The notes under the pieces are model-generated. The model was not told the origin of the DNA and did no database searches. It saw only the letters and a program-made list of their open reading frames with translations. From Streptomyces sp. NBC_00370 (GTDB lineage: Bacteria > Actinomycetota > Actinomycetes > Streptomycetales > Streptomycetaceae), in contig NZ_CP107968.1 in assembly GCF_036084755.1 (NCBI RefSeq), positions 5,108,501 through 5,172,500 of the forward strand: a DNA stretch of 64,000 nt. The letters run 5' to 3'. Positions 15,224 to 23,356 of this stretch are shown here, one piece after another; within the stretch, counting starts at the first letter, position 1; every line of letters begins with the position of its first letter. Both the position numbers and the translations under genes were made by a program.

Positions 15224-15532
15224 ATGGCGGGACAGAAGATCCGCATCCGGCTCAAGGCTTACGACCACGAGGTCATCGACTCTTCCGCGAAGAAGATCGT
15301 CGAGACCGTGACGCGCACTGGCGCGTCGGTCGCAGGCCCGGTGCCGCTGCCCACTGAGAAGAACGTGTACTGCGTCATCAAGTCGCCGCACAAGTACAAG
15401 GACTCGCGCGAGCACTTCGAGATGCGCACGCACAAGCGCCTGATCGACATTCTCGACCCGACGCCCAAGACCGTTGACTCGTTGATGCGCCTGGACCTTC
15501 CGGCCGGCGTCGACATCGAGATCAAGCTCTGA
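15224..15532 (+). CDS. rpsJ: 30S ribosomal protein S10 (NusE)
   Basis: S10, 102 residues, component of the 30S head and, as NusE, partner of NusB in rRNA antitermination. Starts MAGQKIRIRLKAYDHEVID; the tip-loop region reads TEKNVYCVIKSPHKYKDSRE and the strand RLIDILDPTPKTVDSLMRL is typical. First gene of the S10 operon; rplC begins 14 bases downstream. Confidence 0.99.
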   Translation: MAGQKIRIRLKAYDHEVIDSSAKKIVETVTRTGASVAGPVPLPTEKNVYCVIKSPHKYKDSREHFEMRTHKRLIDILDPTPKTVDSLMRLDLPAGVDIEIKL

Positions 15533-15546
15533 GAGGCGCGGAAGAG

Positions 15547-16197
15547 ATGGCAAAGCAGATCAAGGGCGTCCTGGGCGAGAAGCTCGGCATGACCCAGGTC
15601 TGGGACGAGAACAACCGTGTCGTCCCGGTGACCGTGGTCAAGGCCGGACCCTGCGTCGTTACCCAGGTCCGTACGAATGACTCCGACGGCTACGAGTCGG
15701 TCCAGATCGCCTTCGGCGAGATCGACCCTCGCAAGGTGAACAAGCCCCTCAAGGGCCACTTCGCCAAGGCCGACGTGACCCCGCGCCGCCACCTGGTGGA
15801 GCTCCGCACCTCCGACGCGTCCGAGTACACGCTCGGCCAGGAGGTCACTGCCGAGGTGTTCGAGTCCGGCGTCAAGGTAGACGTCACGGGCAAGAGCAAG
15901 GGCAAGGGCTTCGCCGGTGTCATGAAGCGTCACAACTTCCACGGCCTCGGCGCCGGTCACGGCGTCCAGCGCAAGCACCGCTCGCCCGGTTCCATCGGTG
16001 GCTGCGCCACCCCTGGCCGTGTGTTCAAGGGCATGCGCATGGCCGGCCGGATGGGCAACGAGCGCGTGACCACACAGAACCTGACCGTTCACGCCGTTGA
16101 CGCGGAGAAGGGCCTGCTCCTGATCAAGGGAGCGGTTCCTGGTCCGAACGGCGGCCTCGTCCTGGTCCGTACCGCTGCCAAGGGGGCCGGTAACTGA
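15547..16197 (+). CDS. rplC: 50S ribosomal protein L3
   Basis: L3, 216 residues, a primary 23S rRNA binder whose extended loop reaches towards the peptidyl-transferase centre. It begins MAKQIKGVLGEKLGMTQVWD. The loop region HNFHGLGAGHGVQRKHRSPG is conserved. The rplC stop overlaps the rplD start (ATGA), which indicates translational coupling. Confidence 0.99.
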   Translation: MAKQIKGVLGEKLGMTQVWDENNRVVPVTVVKAGPCVVTQVRTNDSDGYESVQIAFGEIDPRKVNKPLKGHFAKADVTPRRHLVELRTSDASEYTLGQEVTAEVFESGVKVDVTGKSKGKGFAGVMKRHNFHGLGAGHGVQRKHRSPGSIGGCATPGRVFKGMRMAGRMGNERVTTQNLTVHAVDAEKGLLLIKGAVPGPNGGLVLVRTAAKGAGN

Positions 16198-16856
16198 TGA
16201 GCACCGTTGACATCCTCTCGCCGGCGGGCGACAAGGCCGGGACCGTCGAACTCCCCGCGGAGATCTTCGACGCCAAGGTCAGCATTCCGCTGATCCACCA
16301 GGTCGTCGTCGCTCAGCTGGCCGCTGCCCGTCAGGGCACGCACAAGACCAAGACGCGTGGCGAGGTCCGCGGCGGTGGCAAGAAGCCGTACCGCCAGAAG
16401 GGCACAGGCCGCGCCCGTCAGGGTTCGACCCGCGCCCCGCAGTTCGCGGGCGGTGGCGTCGTCCACGGTCCCGTGCCGCGTGACTACTCGCAGCGCACCC
16501 CGAAGAAGATGAAGGTCGCCGCACTGCGCGGTGCCCTCACCGACCGGGCCCGTCACTCCCGTATCCACGTCGTCTCCGACGTGGTCGAGGGTGCGGCGTC
16601 CACCAAGGCTGCCAAGTCCCTGCTGGGCAAGGTCAGCGAGCGCAAGAACGTGCTCCTGGTCGCCGAGCGGGCCGACGAGGCCGCGTGGCTGTCCGCTCGC
16701 AACCTGCCCCAGGTGCACATCCTGGCGCCGGGCCAGCTGAACACGTACGACGTGCTCGTCTCCGACGACGTGGTCTTCACCAAGGCCGCATTCGAGTCTT
16801 TCGTGTCCGGCGCGCCGGCTTCACAGGCTGCTGAGACCGAAGGGAGCGAAGCCTGA
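16197..16856 (+). CDS. rplD: 50S ribosomal protein L4
   Basis: L4, 219 residues. The long rRNA-penetrating loop lining the exit tunnel is evident: GGKKPYRQKGTGRARQGSTR and APQFAGGGVVHGP. In enterobacteria L4 also represses its own S10 operon; no matching leader structure was recognised here. Its ATG overlaps the rplC stop and its own stop overlaps the rplW start (TGATGG), so rplC-rplD-rplW are translationally coupled. Confidence 0.99.
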   Translation: MSTVDILSPAGDKAGTVELPAEIFDAKVSIPLIHQVVVAQLAAARQGTHKTKTRGEVRGGGKKPYRQKGTGRARQGSTRAPQFAGGGVVHGPVPRDYSQRTPKKMKVAALRGALTDRARHSRIHVVSDVVEGAASTKAAKSLLGKVSERKNVLLVAERADEAAWLSARNLPQVHILAPGQLNTYDVLVSDDVVFTKAAFESFVSGAPASQAAETEGSEA

Positions 16857-17266
16857 TGGCTACGCGTCACCCGAGCATCGCCTCCAAGGCGGCCAAGGCC
16901 GCCAAGGCTTCCCGTCAGGCCAAGGCCCGTCGTGAACCCGGCCCCACCGTTGAGACCCCGCTGAGCAAGACCCTCTCGGACCCGCGCGACATTCTCGTCA
17001 AGCCGGTCGTCTCCGAGAAGAGCTACGCACTGCTCGACGACAACAAGTACACGTTCGTCGTCGACCCGCGTGCCAACAAGACCCAGATCAAGCAGGCCGT
17101 CCAGGCGGTCTTCTCGGTCAAGGTCACCGGGGTCAACACGATCAACCGCCAGGGCAAGCGCAAGCGCACCCGCAACGGTTTCGGCAAGCGTGCTGACACC
17201 AAGCGCGCCATCGTGACCCTCGCTGAGGGCGACCGAATCGACATCTTCGGCGGCCCGACCTCCTGA
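16856..17266 (+). CDS. rplW: 50S ribosomal protein L23
   Basis: L23, 136 residues. It sits at the tunnel exit, where it docks trigger factor and SRP. The conserved core begins at about residue 42 (DPRDILVKPVVSEKSYALLD) and ends EGDRIDIFGG. The N-terminal extension of about 40 residues is Lys/Ala rich (KAAKAAKASRQAKARR), which is usual in Streptomyces and absent from E. coli. The ATG overlaps the last base of the rplD stop; if initiation actually occurs later, the extension would be shorter. Confidence 0.97.
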   Translation: MATRHPSIASKAAKAAKASRQAKARREPGPTVETPLSKTLSDPRDILVKPVVSEKSYALLDDNKYTFVVDPRANKTQIKQAVQAVFSVKVTGVNTINRQGKRKRTRNGFGKRADTKRAIVTLAEGDRIDIFGGPTS

Positions 17267-17313
17267 CGGAGGTCGAGTCGTTCAGAAGTCCGAGATCTTC
17301 CGAGGACTGAGAA

Positions 17314-18150
17314 ATGGGTATCCGCAAGTACAAGCCGACGACGCCGGGCCGTCGTGGCTCCAGCGTCGCCGACTTTGTCGAGGTAACGCGGTCCACGCCG
17401 GAGAAGTCGCTGGTCCGCCCTCTGCACAGCAAGGGCGGCCGTAACAACGCCGGTCGTGTGACCATGCGCCACCAAGGTGGCGGCCACAAGCGCGCCTACC
17501 GCGTGATCGACTTCCGTCGTCACGACAAGGACGGCGTGCCGGCCAAGGTCGCGCACATCGAGTACGACCCGAACCGCACCGCGCGGATCGCGCTGCTGCA
17601 CTACGCGGACGGCGAGAAGCGCTACATCATCGCCCCGGCCAAGCTGAGCCAGGGCGACCGGGTTGAGAACGGCGCAGGCGCCGACATCAAGCCGGGCAAC
17701 AACCTTCCCCTGCGCAACATCCCGGTGGGTACGACGATCCACGCCATCGAGATGCGTCCCGGCGGCGGCGCGAAGATCTCCCGTTCCGCGGGTGCTTCGG
17801 TCCAGCTGCTGGCGAAGGAGGGCTCCATGGCCACCCTTCGTATGCCGTCCGGTGAAGTTCGCATGGTCGACGTCCGCTGCCGCGCCACGATCGGTGAGGT
17901 CGGCAACGCCGAGCAGTCGAACATCAACTGGGGCAAGGCCGGCCGTATGCGCTGGAAGGGCGTCCGCCCGTCCGTCCGCGGTGTCGCCATGAACCCGGTC
18001 GACCACCCGCACGGTGGTGGTGAGGGCAAGACCTCCGGTGGTCGCCACCCGGTCTCCCCGTGGGGTCAGAAGGAAGGTCGTACTCGCTCTCCCAAGAAGG
18101 CGAGCAGCAAGTACATCGTCCGCCGCCGCAAGACGAACAAGAAGCGCTAG
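17314..18150 (+). CDS. rplB: 50S ribosomal protein L2
   Basis: L2, 278 residues, needed for subunit association and peptidyl-transferase-centre formation. Starts MGIRKYKPTTPGRRGSSVAD. The functionally important NPVDHPHGGGEGKTSGGRHP loop near residue 228, with the conserved histidine, is intact. Basic tail KYIVRRRKTNKKR. It lies 47 bases after rplW, with a ribosome binding site GAGGACTGAGAA, and 12 bases before rpsS. Confidence 0.99.
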   Translation: MGIRKYKPTTPGRRGSSVADFVEVTRSTPEKSLVRPLHSKGGRNNAGRVTMRHQGGGHKRAYRVIDFRRHDKDGVPAKVAHIEYDPNRTARIALLHYADGEKRYIIAPAKLSQGDRVENGAGADIKPGNNLPLRNIPVGTTIHAIEMRPGGGAKISRSAGASVQLLAKEGSMATLRMPSGEVRMVDVRCRATIGEVGNAEQSNINWGKAGRMRWKGVRPSVRGVAMNPVDHPHGGGEGKTSGGRHPVSPWGQKEGRTRSPKKASSKYIVRRRKTNKKR

Positions 18151-18162
18151 GAGCGGGTTTAG

Positions 18163-18444
18163 ATGCCGCGCAGTCTCAAGAAGGGGCCCTTCGTCGACGA
18201 CCACCTGATCAAGAAGGTGGCTGTCCAGAACGAAGCGGGCTCCAAGAACGTCATCAAGACCTGGTCCCGTCGCTCGATGATCGTCCCGGACATGCTGGGC
18301 CACACGATCGCGGTGCACAACGGCAAGATCCATGTCCCGGTGTTCATCACCGAGTCGATGGTCGGCCACAAGCTCGGTGAGTTCTCGCCGACTCGCACCT
18401 TCCGCGGCCACGTCAAGGACGACCGGAAGTCGAAGCGCCGCTAA
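18163..18444 (+). CDS. rpsS: 30S ribosomal protein S19
   Basis: S19, 93 residues, forms part of the 30S head and contacts the A-site finger and S13. Starts MPRSLKKGPFVDDHLIKKV; contains WSRRSMIVPDMLGHTIAVHN and GHKLGEFSPTRTFRGH, all conserved. Ribosome binding site GGAGCGGG is placed right after the rplB stop. Part of the S10 operon. Confidence 0.99.
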   Translation: MPRSLKKGPFVDDHLIKKVAVQNEAGSKNVIKTWSRRSMIVPDMLGHTIAVHNGKIHVPVFITESMVGHKLGEFSPTRTFRGHVKDDRKSKRR

Positions 18445-18486
18445 CGCGGGGTGGAACCGACTATGACTCACACCGAAGGGACAACC

Positions 18487-18834
18487 ATGGAAGCCAGGGC
18501 CCAGGCGCGGTACATCCGCGTCACGCCCATGAAGGCCCGCCGCGTGGTGGACCTCATCCGTGGCATGGACGCCACGGAGGCTCAGGCGGTCCTGCGTTTC
18601 GCCCCGCAGGCCGCGAGCGTGCCGGTAGGCAAGGTGCTTGACAGCGCCATTGCCAACGCCGCGCACAACTACGACCACTCCGACGCCAACACGCTGGTCA
18701 TCAGCGAGGCGTACGTGGACGAGGGTCCGACCCTCAAGCGGTTCCGGCCGCGCGCCCAGGGGCGTGCCTACCGGATCCGTAAGCGGACCAGCCACATCAC
18801 CGTGGTCCTCAGCAGCAAGGAAGGAACCCGGTAA
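18487..18834 (+). CDS. rplV: 50S ribosomal protein L22
   Basis: L22, 115 residues from the ATG at 18487; it lines the exit tunnel near L4, and its beta hairpin (RFRPRAQGRAYRIRKRTSH) is the macrolide-relevant loop. Three in-frame starts exist: GTG 18451, ATG 18463 and ATG 18487. The last is preferred because GAAGGGA lies just upstream and the protein then begins MEARAQARYIRVTPMKARR, the family's usual start; ATG 18463 would add 8 residues. The stop overlaps the rpsC ATG. Confidence 0.97.
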   Translation: MEARAQARYIRVTPMKARRVVDLIRGMDATEAQAVLRFAPQAASVPVGKVLDSAIANAAHNYDHSDANTLVISEAYVDEGPTLKRFRPRAQGRAYRIRKRTSHITVVLSSKEGTR

Positions 18835-19685
18835 TGGGCCAGAAGGTTAACCCGCATGGGTTCCGGCTCGGCATCACCACGGACTTCAAGTCCCGCTGGT
18901 ACGCCGACAAGCTGTACAAGGACTACGTCAAAGAGGACGTCGCCATTCGTCGCATGATGACGAAGGGCATGGAGCGGGCCGGCATCTCGAAGGTCGAGAT
19001 CGAGCGCACCCGCGACCGCGTCCGCGTCGACATCCACACCGCGCGTCCGGGCATCGTCATCGGTCGCCGCGGCGCCGAGGCCGACCGTATCCGCGGCGAG
19101 CTGGAGAAGCTGACCGGCAAGCAGGTCCAGCTGAACATCCTTGAGGTCAAGAACCCCGAGGTGGACGCTCAGCTGGTGGCCCAGGCCGTCGCCGAGCAGC
19201 TCTCCTCGCGTGTCTCCTTCCGTCGCGCCATGCGTAAGAGCATGCAGTCGACGATGAAGGCCGGCGCCAAGGGCATCAAGATCCAGTGCGGTGGCCGCCT
19301 CGGCGGCGCCGAGATGTCCCGCTCGGAGTTCTACCGCGAGGGCCGTGTGCCCCTGCACACGCTCCGCGCGAACGTGGACTACGGCTTCTTCGAGGCCAAG
19401 ACGACCTTCGGCCGCATCGGCGTGAAGGTCTGGATCTACAAGGGCGACGTCAAGAACATCGCCGAGGTGCGCGCCGAGAACGCCGCGGCGCGCGCGGGCA
19501 ACCGTCCGGCACGTGGCGGCGGCAACGACCGTCCCGCAGGCCGCGGTGGCCGTGGTGGCGAGCGTGGCGGCCGCGGTGGCCGCAAGCCGCAGGGCGCTCC
19601 CGCGACCGAGGCCCCCAAGGCCGAGGCCGCCGCAGCTCCCGCCGCGGAGGCGACGCCCACTTCTACCGGCGGATCGGAGGCCTGA
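18834..19685 (+). CDS. rpsC: 30S ribosomal protein S3
   Basis: S3, 283 residues, mRNA-entry-site protein. The type II KH domain is marked by RPGIVIGRRGAEADRIRGE (GxxG loop), followed by the conserved C-terminal domain to about residue 215. A tail of about 65 residues is first Gly/Arg rich (GGRGGERGGRGGRK) and then Ala/Pro/Glu rich, a disordered extension usual in actinobacteria. Starts MGQKVNPHGFRLGITTDFKS, overlapping the rplV stop. Confidence 0.99.
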   Translation: MGQKVNPHGFRLGITTDFKSRWYADKLYKDYVKEDVAIRRMMTKGMERAGISKVEIERTRDRVRVDIHTARPGIVIGRRGAEADRIRGELEKLTGKQVQLNILEVKNPEVDAQLVAQAVAEQLSSRVSFRRAMRKSMQSTMKAGAKGIKIQCGGRLGGAEMSRSEFYREGRVPLHTLRANVDYGFFEAKTTFGRIGVKVWIYKGDVKNIAEVRAENAAARAGNRPARGGGNDRPAGRGGRGGERGGRGGRKPQGAPATEAPKAEAAAAPAAEATPTSTGGSEA

Positions 19686-19690
19686 CCGAC

Positions 19691-20110
19691 ATGCTGATCC
19701 CCCGTAGGGTCAAGCACCGTAAGCAGCACCACCCCAGCCGCAGTGGCAAGTCCAAGGGTGGTACGGCGGTTTCGTTCGGCGAGTACGGCATCCAGGCGCT
19801 GACCCCGGCGTACGTGACGAACCGTCAGATCGAGGCCGCGCGTATCGCGATGACCCGCCACATCAAGCGTGGCGGCAAGGTCTGGATCAACATCTACCCG
19901 GACCGTCCCATCACGAAGAAGCCCGCCGAGACCCGCATGGGTTCCGGTAAGGGTTCGCCCGAGTGGTGGATCGCGAACGTCAAGCCCGGTCGGGTGATGT
20001 TCGAACTGTCCTACCCGAACGAGAAGATTGCGCGTGAGGCGCTTACCCGCGCTGCTCACAAGCTTCCGATGAAGTGCCGGATTGTTCGGCGCGAGGCAGG
20101 TGAGTCGTGA
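19691..20110 (+). CDS. rplP: 50S ribosomal protein L16
   Basis: L16, 139 residues from ATG 19691 (MLIPRRVKHRKQHHPSRSGK), which orients tRNA in the A site and helps 50S maturation. Conserved TRMGSGKGSPEWWIANVKPG is intact. It starts 5 bases after the rpsC stop, and its TGA overlaps the GTGATG start region of rpmC by one base at 20110. Confidence 0.98.
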   Translation: MLIPRRVKHRKQHHPSRSGKSKGGTAVSFGEYGIQALTPAYVTNRQIEAARIAMTRHIKRGGKVWINIYPDRPITKKPAETRMGSGKGSPEWWIANVKPGRVMFELSYPNEKIAREALTRAAHKLPMKCRIVRREAGES

Positions 20111-20334
20111 TGGCGGCCGGTACCCAGGCATCCGAGCTGCGCGAGCTGGGCAGCGAGGAGCTTGTTGGCAAGCTCCGCGAGGCCAAGGAAGAGCTGTTCA
20201 ACCTCCGCTTCCAGGCGGCGACGGGACAGCTCGAGAACCATGGTCGGCTGAAGGCCGTCCGTAAGGACATCGCGCGGATCTACACCCTGATGCGTGAGCG
20301 CGAGCTGGGCATCGAGACGGTGGAGAGCGCCTGA
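20110..20334 (+). CDS. rpmC: 50S ribosomal protein L29
   Basis: L29, 74 residues, located at the tunnel exit beside L23. ATG 20110 gives MAAGTQASELRELGSEELVG; a GTG 3 bases upstream could add one Met. The two-helix hairpin with FNLRFQAATGQLENHGRLK is diagnostic. Stop overlaps the rpsQ ATG (TGATGA), a coupled start. Confidence 0.98.
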   Translation: MAAGTQASELRELGSEELVGKLREAKEELFNLRFQAATGQLENHGRLKAVRKDIARIYTLMRERELGIETVESA

Positions 20335-20621
20335 TGACTGAGAGCAACGTGACCGACAACAACACGGCCGCACGCGGCGACCGCAAGACCCGTGAGGGCC
20401 TTGTCGTCAGCGACAAGATGGACAAGACCGTCGTCGTCGCTGTCGAGGACCGCGTGAAGCACGCCCTGTACGGCAAGGTCATCCGCCGTACGAACAAGCT
20501 CAAGGCGCACGACGAGCAGAACGCCGCCGGCATCGGCGACCGCGTCCTCCTGATGGAGACCCGGCCGCTGTCCGCCACGAAGCGCTGGCGCATCGTCGAG
20601 ATCCTTGAGAAGGCCAAGTAG
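20334..20621 (+). CDS. rpsQ: 30S ribosomal protein S17
   Basis: S17, 95 residues, an OB-fold early-binding protein of the 30S body. The N-terminal 18 residues (TESNVTDNNTAARGDRK) are a non-conserved extension; the core starts REGLVVSDKMDKTVVVAVED and includes HALYGKVIRRTNKLKAHDE. Last gene of the S10 operon: two strong hairpins (20639-20660 and 20676-20710) follow before rplN. Confidence 0.98.
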   Translation: MTESNVTDNNTAARGDRKTREGLVVSDKMDKTVVVAVEDRVKHALYGKVIRRTNKLKAHDEQNAAGIGDRVLLMETRPLSATKRWRIVEILEKAK

Positions 20622-20638
20622 TTCCAAGGCAGTAATCC

Positions 20639-20710
20639 CTCCGGGGGCATTCCCCCGGAGCAGTTCCGCCAGGCTCGGCGAGGTCCGTGAGTCACTCACG
20701 GACCTCGCCG
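20639..20710 (+). terminator. Double hairpin between S10 and spc operons
   Basis: Hairpin 1 is a perfect 9-bp stem (20639-20647 with 20652-20660). Hairpin 2 is a perfect 17-bp stem (20676-20692 with 20694-20710) around a single central base, so a few terminal pairs must open. Together they fill most of the 117-base gap between rpsQ and rplN and mark the S10/spc boundary. The second repeat ends 28 bases before the rplN start, which is preceded by AGGAGA. Confidence 0.8.
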
Positions 20711-20738
20711 GGAACCGGCAGACGATCAGGAGATAGAC

Positions 20739-21107
20739 GTGATCCAGCAGGAGTCGCGACTGCGTGTCGCCGACAACACTGGTGCCAAGGAGATCCTTTG
20801 CATCCGTGTTCTCGGTGGCTCGGGTCGCCGCTACGCGGGCGTCGGTGACGTCATCGTCGCCACCGTCAAGGACGCGATCCCCGGTGGCAACGTGAAGAAG
20901 GGTGACGTCGTCAAGGCGGTCATCGTTCGCACCGTGAAGGAGCGCCGTCGTCCGGACGGTTCGTACATCCGCTTCGACGAGAACGCCGCCGTCATTCTGA
21001 AGAACGACGGCGACCCTCGCGGCACCCGTATCTTCGGCCCGGTCGGCCGTGAGCTGCGCGAGAAGAAGTTCATGAAGATCATCTCGCTCGCGCCGGAGGT
21101 GCTGTAA
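20739..21107 (+). CDS. rplN: 50S ribosomal protein L14
   Basis: L14, 122 residues, forms an intersubunit bridge and binds 23S rRNA. GTG start after AGGAGA; MIQQESRLRVADNTGAKEIL is the standard N-terminus, and GDVVKAVIVRTVKERRRPDG and FDENAAVILKNDGDPRGTRI are conserved. First gene of the spc operon, immediately after the double hairpin; rplX starts 2 bases downstream. Confidence 0.99.
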   Translation: MIQQESRLRVADNTGAKEILCIRVLGGSGRRYAGVGDVIVATVKDAIPGGNVKKGDVVKAVIVRTVKERRRPDGSYIRFDENAAVILKNDGDPRGTRIFGPVGRELREKKFMKIISLAPEVL

Positions 21108-21109
21108 GC

Positions 21110-21433
21110 ATGAAGATCAAGAAGGGCGACCTGGTTCAGGTCATCACCGGTAAGGACAAGGGCAAGCAGGGCAAGGTCATCGTGGCCTACCCCGAGCGTG
21201 ACCGTGTTCTGGTCGAGGGTGTCAACCGGGTCAAGAAGCACACCAAGGCCGGTCAGACGGCCCGCGGTTCGCAGACCGGCGGCATTGTCACCACCGAGGC
21301 CCCCATCCACATCAGCAACGTTCAGCTGGTCGTGGAGAAGGACGGCAAGAAGGTCGTCACGCGCGTCGGCTACCGCTTTGACGACGAGGGCAACAAGATC
21401 CGCGTTGCCAAGCGGACCGGTGAGGACATCTGA
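21110..21433 (+). CDS. rplX: 50S ribosomal protein L24
   Basis: L24, 107 residues, an assembly-initiating 50S protein. The KOW motif lies at the N-terminus (IKKGDLVQVITGKDKGKQGK). Its TGA overlaps the rplE ATG (ATCTGATGA), giving coupled translation. Confidence 0.99.
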   Translation: MKIKKGDLVQVITGKDKGKQGKVIVAYPERDRVLVEGVNRVKKHTKAGQTARGSQTGGIVTTEAPIHISNVQLVVEKDGKKVVTRVGYRFDDEGNKIRVAKRTGEDI

Positions 21434-21993
21434 TGACGACCACCACCACTTCGCCGCGTCTGAAGACGCGCTACCGCGAAGAGATCGCCGGCAAGCTGCG
21501 TGACCAGTTCAAGTACGAGAACGTCATGCAGGTCCCCGGTCTTGTGAAGATCGTGGTCAACATGGGTGTGGGCGACGCCGCCCGCGACTCCAAGCTGATC
21601 GAGGGCGCCATCCGCGACCTCACCACGATCACCGGTCAGAAGCCGGCCGTCACCAAGGCCCGGAAGTCCATCGCGCAGTTCAAGCTGCGCGAGGGGCAGC
21701 CGATCGGTTGCCACGTCACACTCCGTGGCGACCGCATGTGGGAGTTCCTGGACCGTACGCTGTCGCTCGCGCTGCCGCGTATCCGTGACTTCCGCGGTCT
21801 GTCGCCGAAGCAGTTCGACGGCCGTGGCAACTACACCTTCGGTCTCACGGAGCAGGTCATGTTCCACGAGATCGACCAGGACAAGATCGACCGGGTCCGG
21901 GGCATGGACATCACCGTGGTCACCACGGCGACCAACGACGACGAGGGTCGTGCCCTCCTTCGTCACCTCGGCTTCCCGTTCAAGGAGAACTGA
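21433..21993 (+). CDS. rplE: 50S ribosomal protein L5
   Basis: L5, 186 residues, binds 5S rRNA and P-site tRNA in the central protuberance. Conserved VPGLVKIVVNMGVGDAARDS, ITGQKPAVTKARKSIAQFK and IRDFRGLSPKQFDGRGNYTF are present. A short N-terminal extension (TTTTTSPRLKTRYREE) is typical for Streptomyces. Two bases separate its stop from the zinc-type S14 gene. Confidence 0.99.
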   Translation: MTTTTTSPRLKTRYREEIAGKLRDQFKYENVMQVPGLVKIVVNMGVGDAARDSKLIEGAIRDLTTITGQKPAVTKARKSIAQFKLREGQPIGCHVTLRGDRMWEFLDRTLSLALPRIRDFRGLSPKQFDGRGNYTFGLTEQVMFHEIDQDKIDRVRGMDITVVTTATNDDEGRALLRHLGFPFKEN

Positions 21994-21995
21994 CC

Positions 21996-22181
21996 GTGGC
22001 GAAGAAGGCTCTGATCGCTAAGGCCGCCCGTAAGCCGAAGTTCGGCGTGCGCGGTTACACCCGCTGCCAGCGCTGCGGCCGGCCCCACTCCGTCTACCGC
22101 AAGTTCGGCCTCTGCCGTGTGTGCCTTCGTGAGATGGCCCACCGCGGCGAGCTGCCGGGCGTGACCAAGAGCTCCTGGTAA
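21996..22181 (+). CDS. rpsZ: 30S ribosomal protein S14, zinc-binding (type Z) form
   Basis: S14 short form, 61 residues, with two CxxC pairs (RCQRCGR and LCRVCLRE) making a zinc ribbon, hence the C+ type. Streptomyces often carries a zinc-free paralogue under Zur control elsewhere, used when zinc is scarce. GTG start after the rplE stop. Ends the proximal spc segment: a 209-base non-coding gap follows. Confidence 0.98.
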   Translation: MAKKALIAKAARKPKFGVRGYTRCQRCGRPHSVYRKFGLCRVCLREMAHRGELPGVTKSSW

Positions 22182-22390
22182 TCCCTTTTCTGGGATTTCC
22201 CGAAGCTCTCGGTAAGTAATTGGTTGGCGGGAGCCCACCCCCAAATGCCGTAGGCTAGTGGGGTTGGGCGCCCGCCGTCCCAAACGACTTACTACGCCGT
22301 AGGTCCCCGCACCGCACCCGTCCCGGCTCTGATCGGGGAGAGGGATGGCGCATACAGGAAACCCCGGCGAGAGAGGCCGAAGGCCAATAC
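22182..22390 (+). promoter_or_regulatory. Leader upstream of rpsH
   Basis: This 209-base gap inside the spc cluster is unusually long compared with neighbours that touch or overlap. It includes AATCCCTTTTCTGGGATTT just after rpsZ (a weak inverted repeat, AATCCC/GGGATT) and a TAGGCT hexamer (22251-22256) that could serve as a -10, but no -35 at correct spacing was found. An internal promoter or processing site for the distal spc genes is plausible, not shown. Confidence 0.35.
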
Positions 22391-22789
22391 ATGACCATGA
22401 CTGATCCCATCGCAGACATGCTCACGCGTCTGCGTAACGCGAACTCGGCATACCACGACGACGTCGTGATGCCGCACAGCAAGATCAAGTCGCACATCGC
22501 GGAGATCCTCCAGCAGGAGGGCTTCATCACCGGCTGGAAGGTCGAGGACGCCGAAGTCGGCAAGAACCTCGTCCTGGAGCTGAAGTTCGGCCCGAACCGT
22601 GAACGTTCGATCGCCGGCATCAAGCGCATCTCCAAGCCGGGTCTGCGTGTGTACGCGAAGTCCACGAGTCTGCCGAAGGTTCTCGGCGGCCTGGGCGTGG
22701 CGATCATCTCCACGTCCCACGGTCTCCTGACCGGCCAGCAGGCCAGCAAGAAGGGCGTAGGTGGGGAAGTCCTCGCCTACGTCTGGTAG
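22391..22789 (+). CDS. rpsH: 30S ribosomal protein S8
   Basis: S8, 132 residues, a primary 16S rRNA binder. The ATG at 22391 gives MTMTDPIADMLTRLRNANSA; a second ATG 6 bases on is possible. The C-terminal RNA-binding part STSHGLLTGQQASKKGVGGE is conserved. In E. coli S8 represses the spc operon by binding the L5 region; no mimic was searched in detail. 24 bases precede rplF. Confidence 0.99.
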   Translation: MTMTDPIADMLTRLRNANSAYHDDVVMPHSKIKSHIAEILQQEGFITGWKVEDAEVGKNLVLELKFGPNRERSIAGIKRISKPGLRVYAKSTSLPKVLGGLGVAIISTSHGLLTGQQASKKGVGGEVLAYVW

Positions 22790-22813
22790 TCGGGAACGGA
22801 GGAGGAAAAGCTC

Positions 22814-23353
22814 ATGTCGCGAATCGGCAAGCTCCCCATCCAGGTTCCCGCCGGTGTGGACGTCACCATCGATGGCCGTACGGTCGCCGTGAAGGGCCCC
22901 AAGGGTTCCCTCACGCACACTGTTGCGGCACCGATCGAGGTCACCAAGGGCGATGACGGCATCATCTCGGTGCTGCGCCCCAACGACGAGCGTCAGAACA
23001 AGGCCCTCCACGGCCTGTCTCGCACGCTGGTGGCGAACATGATCACCGGCGTGACCACGGGATACGTCAAGGCGCTCGAAATCAGTGGCGTTGGTTACCG
23101 TGTCCAGGCGAAGGGCTCCAACTTGGAGTTCGCGCTTGGCTACAGCCACCCGATCCTCATCGAGGCCCCTGAGGGCATCACCTTCAAGGTCGAGAACCCG
23201 ACGAAGTTCTCCGTCGAGGGCATCGACAAGCAGAAGGTCGGCGAGGTCGCCGCCAAAATCCGCAAGCTGCGGAAGCCTGACCCGTACAAGGCCAAGGGTG
23301 TCAGGTACGCGGGCGAGGTCATCCGCCGCAAGGTCGGAAAGGCTGGTAAGTAA
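22814..23353 (+). CDS. rplF: 50S ribosomal protein L6
   Basis: L6, 179 residues, at the base of the factor-binding stalk. Strong ribosome binding site (GGAGGAAA). Conserved MSRIGKLPIQVPAGVDVTI, MITGVTTGYVKALEISGVGY and the C-terminal KPDPYKAKGVRYAGEVIRRK are present. rplR starts 3 bases after the stop. Confidence 0.99.
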   Translation: MSRIGKLPIQVPAGVDVTIDGRTVAVKGPKGSLTHTVAAPIEVTKGDDGIISVLRPNDERQNKALHGLSRTLVANMITGVTTGYVKALEISGVGYRVQAKGSNLEFALGYSHPILIEAPEGITFKVENPTKFSVEGIDKQKVGEVAAKIRKLRKPDPYKAKGVRYAGEVIRRKVGKAGK

Positions 23354-23356
23354 GCC

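Noticed and set aside
22220..22256. Promoter TTGGTT / TAGGCT before rpsH
   Set aside because: The spacer is 25 bases, too long for a sigma-70-type promoter; left as an uncharacterised leader.
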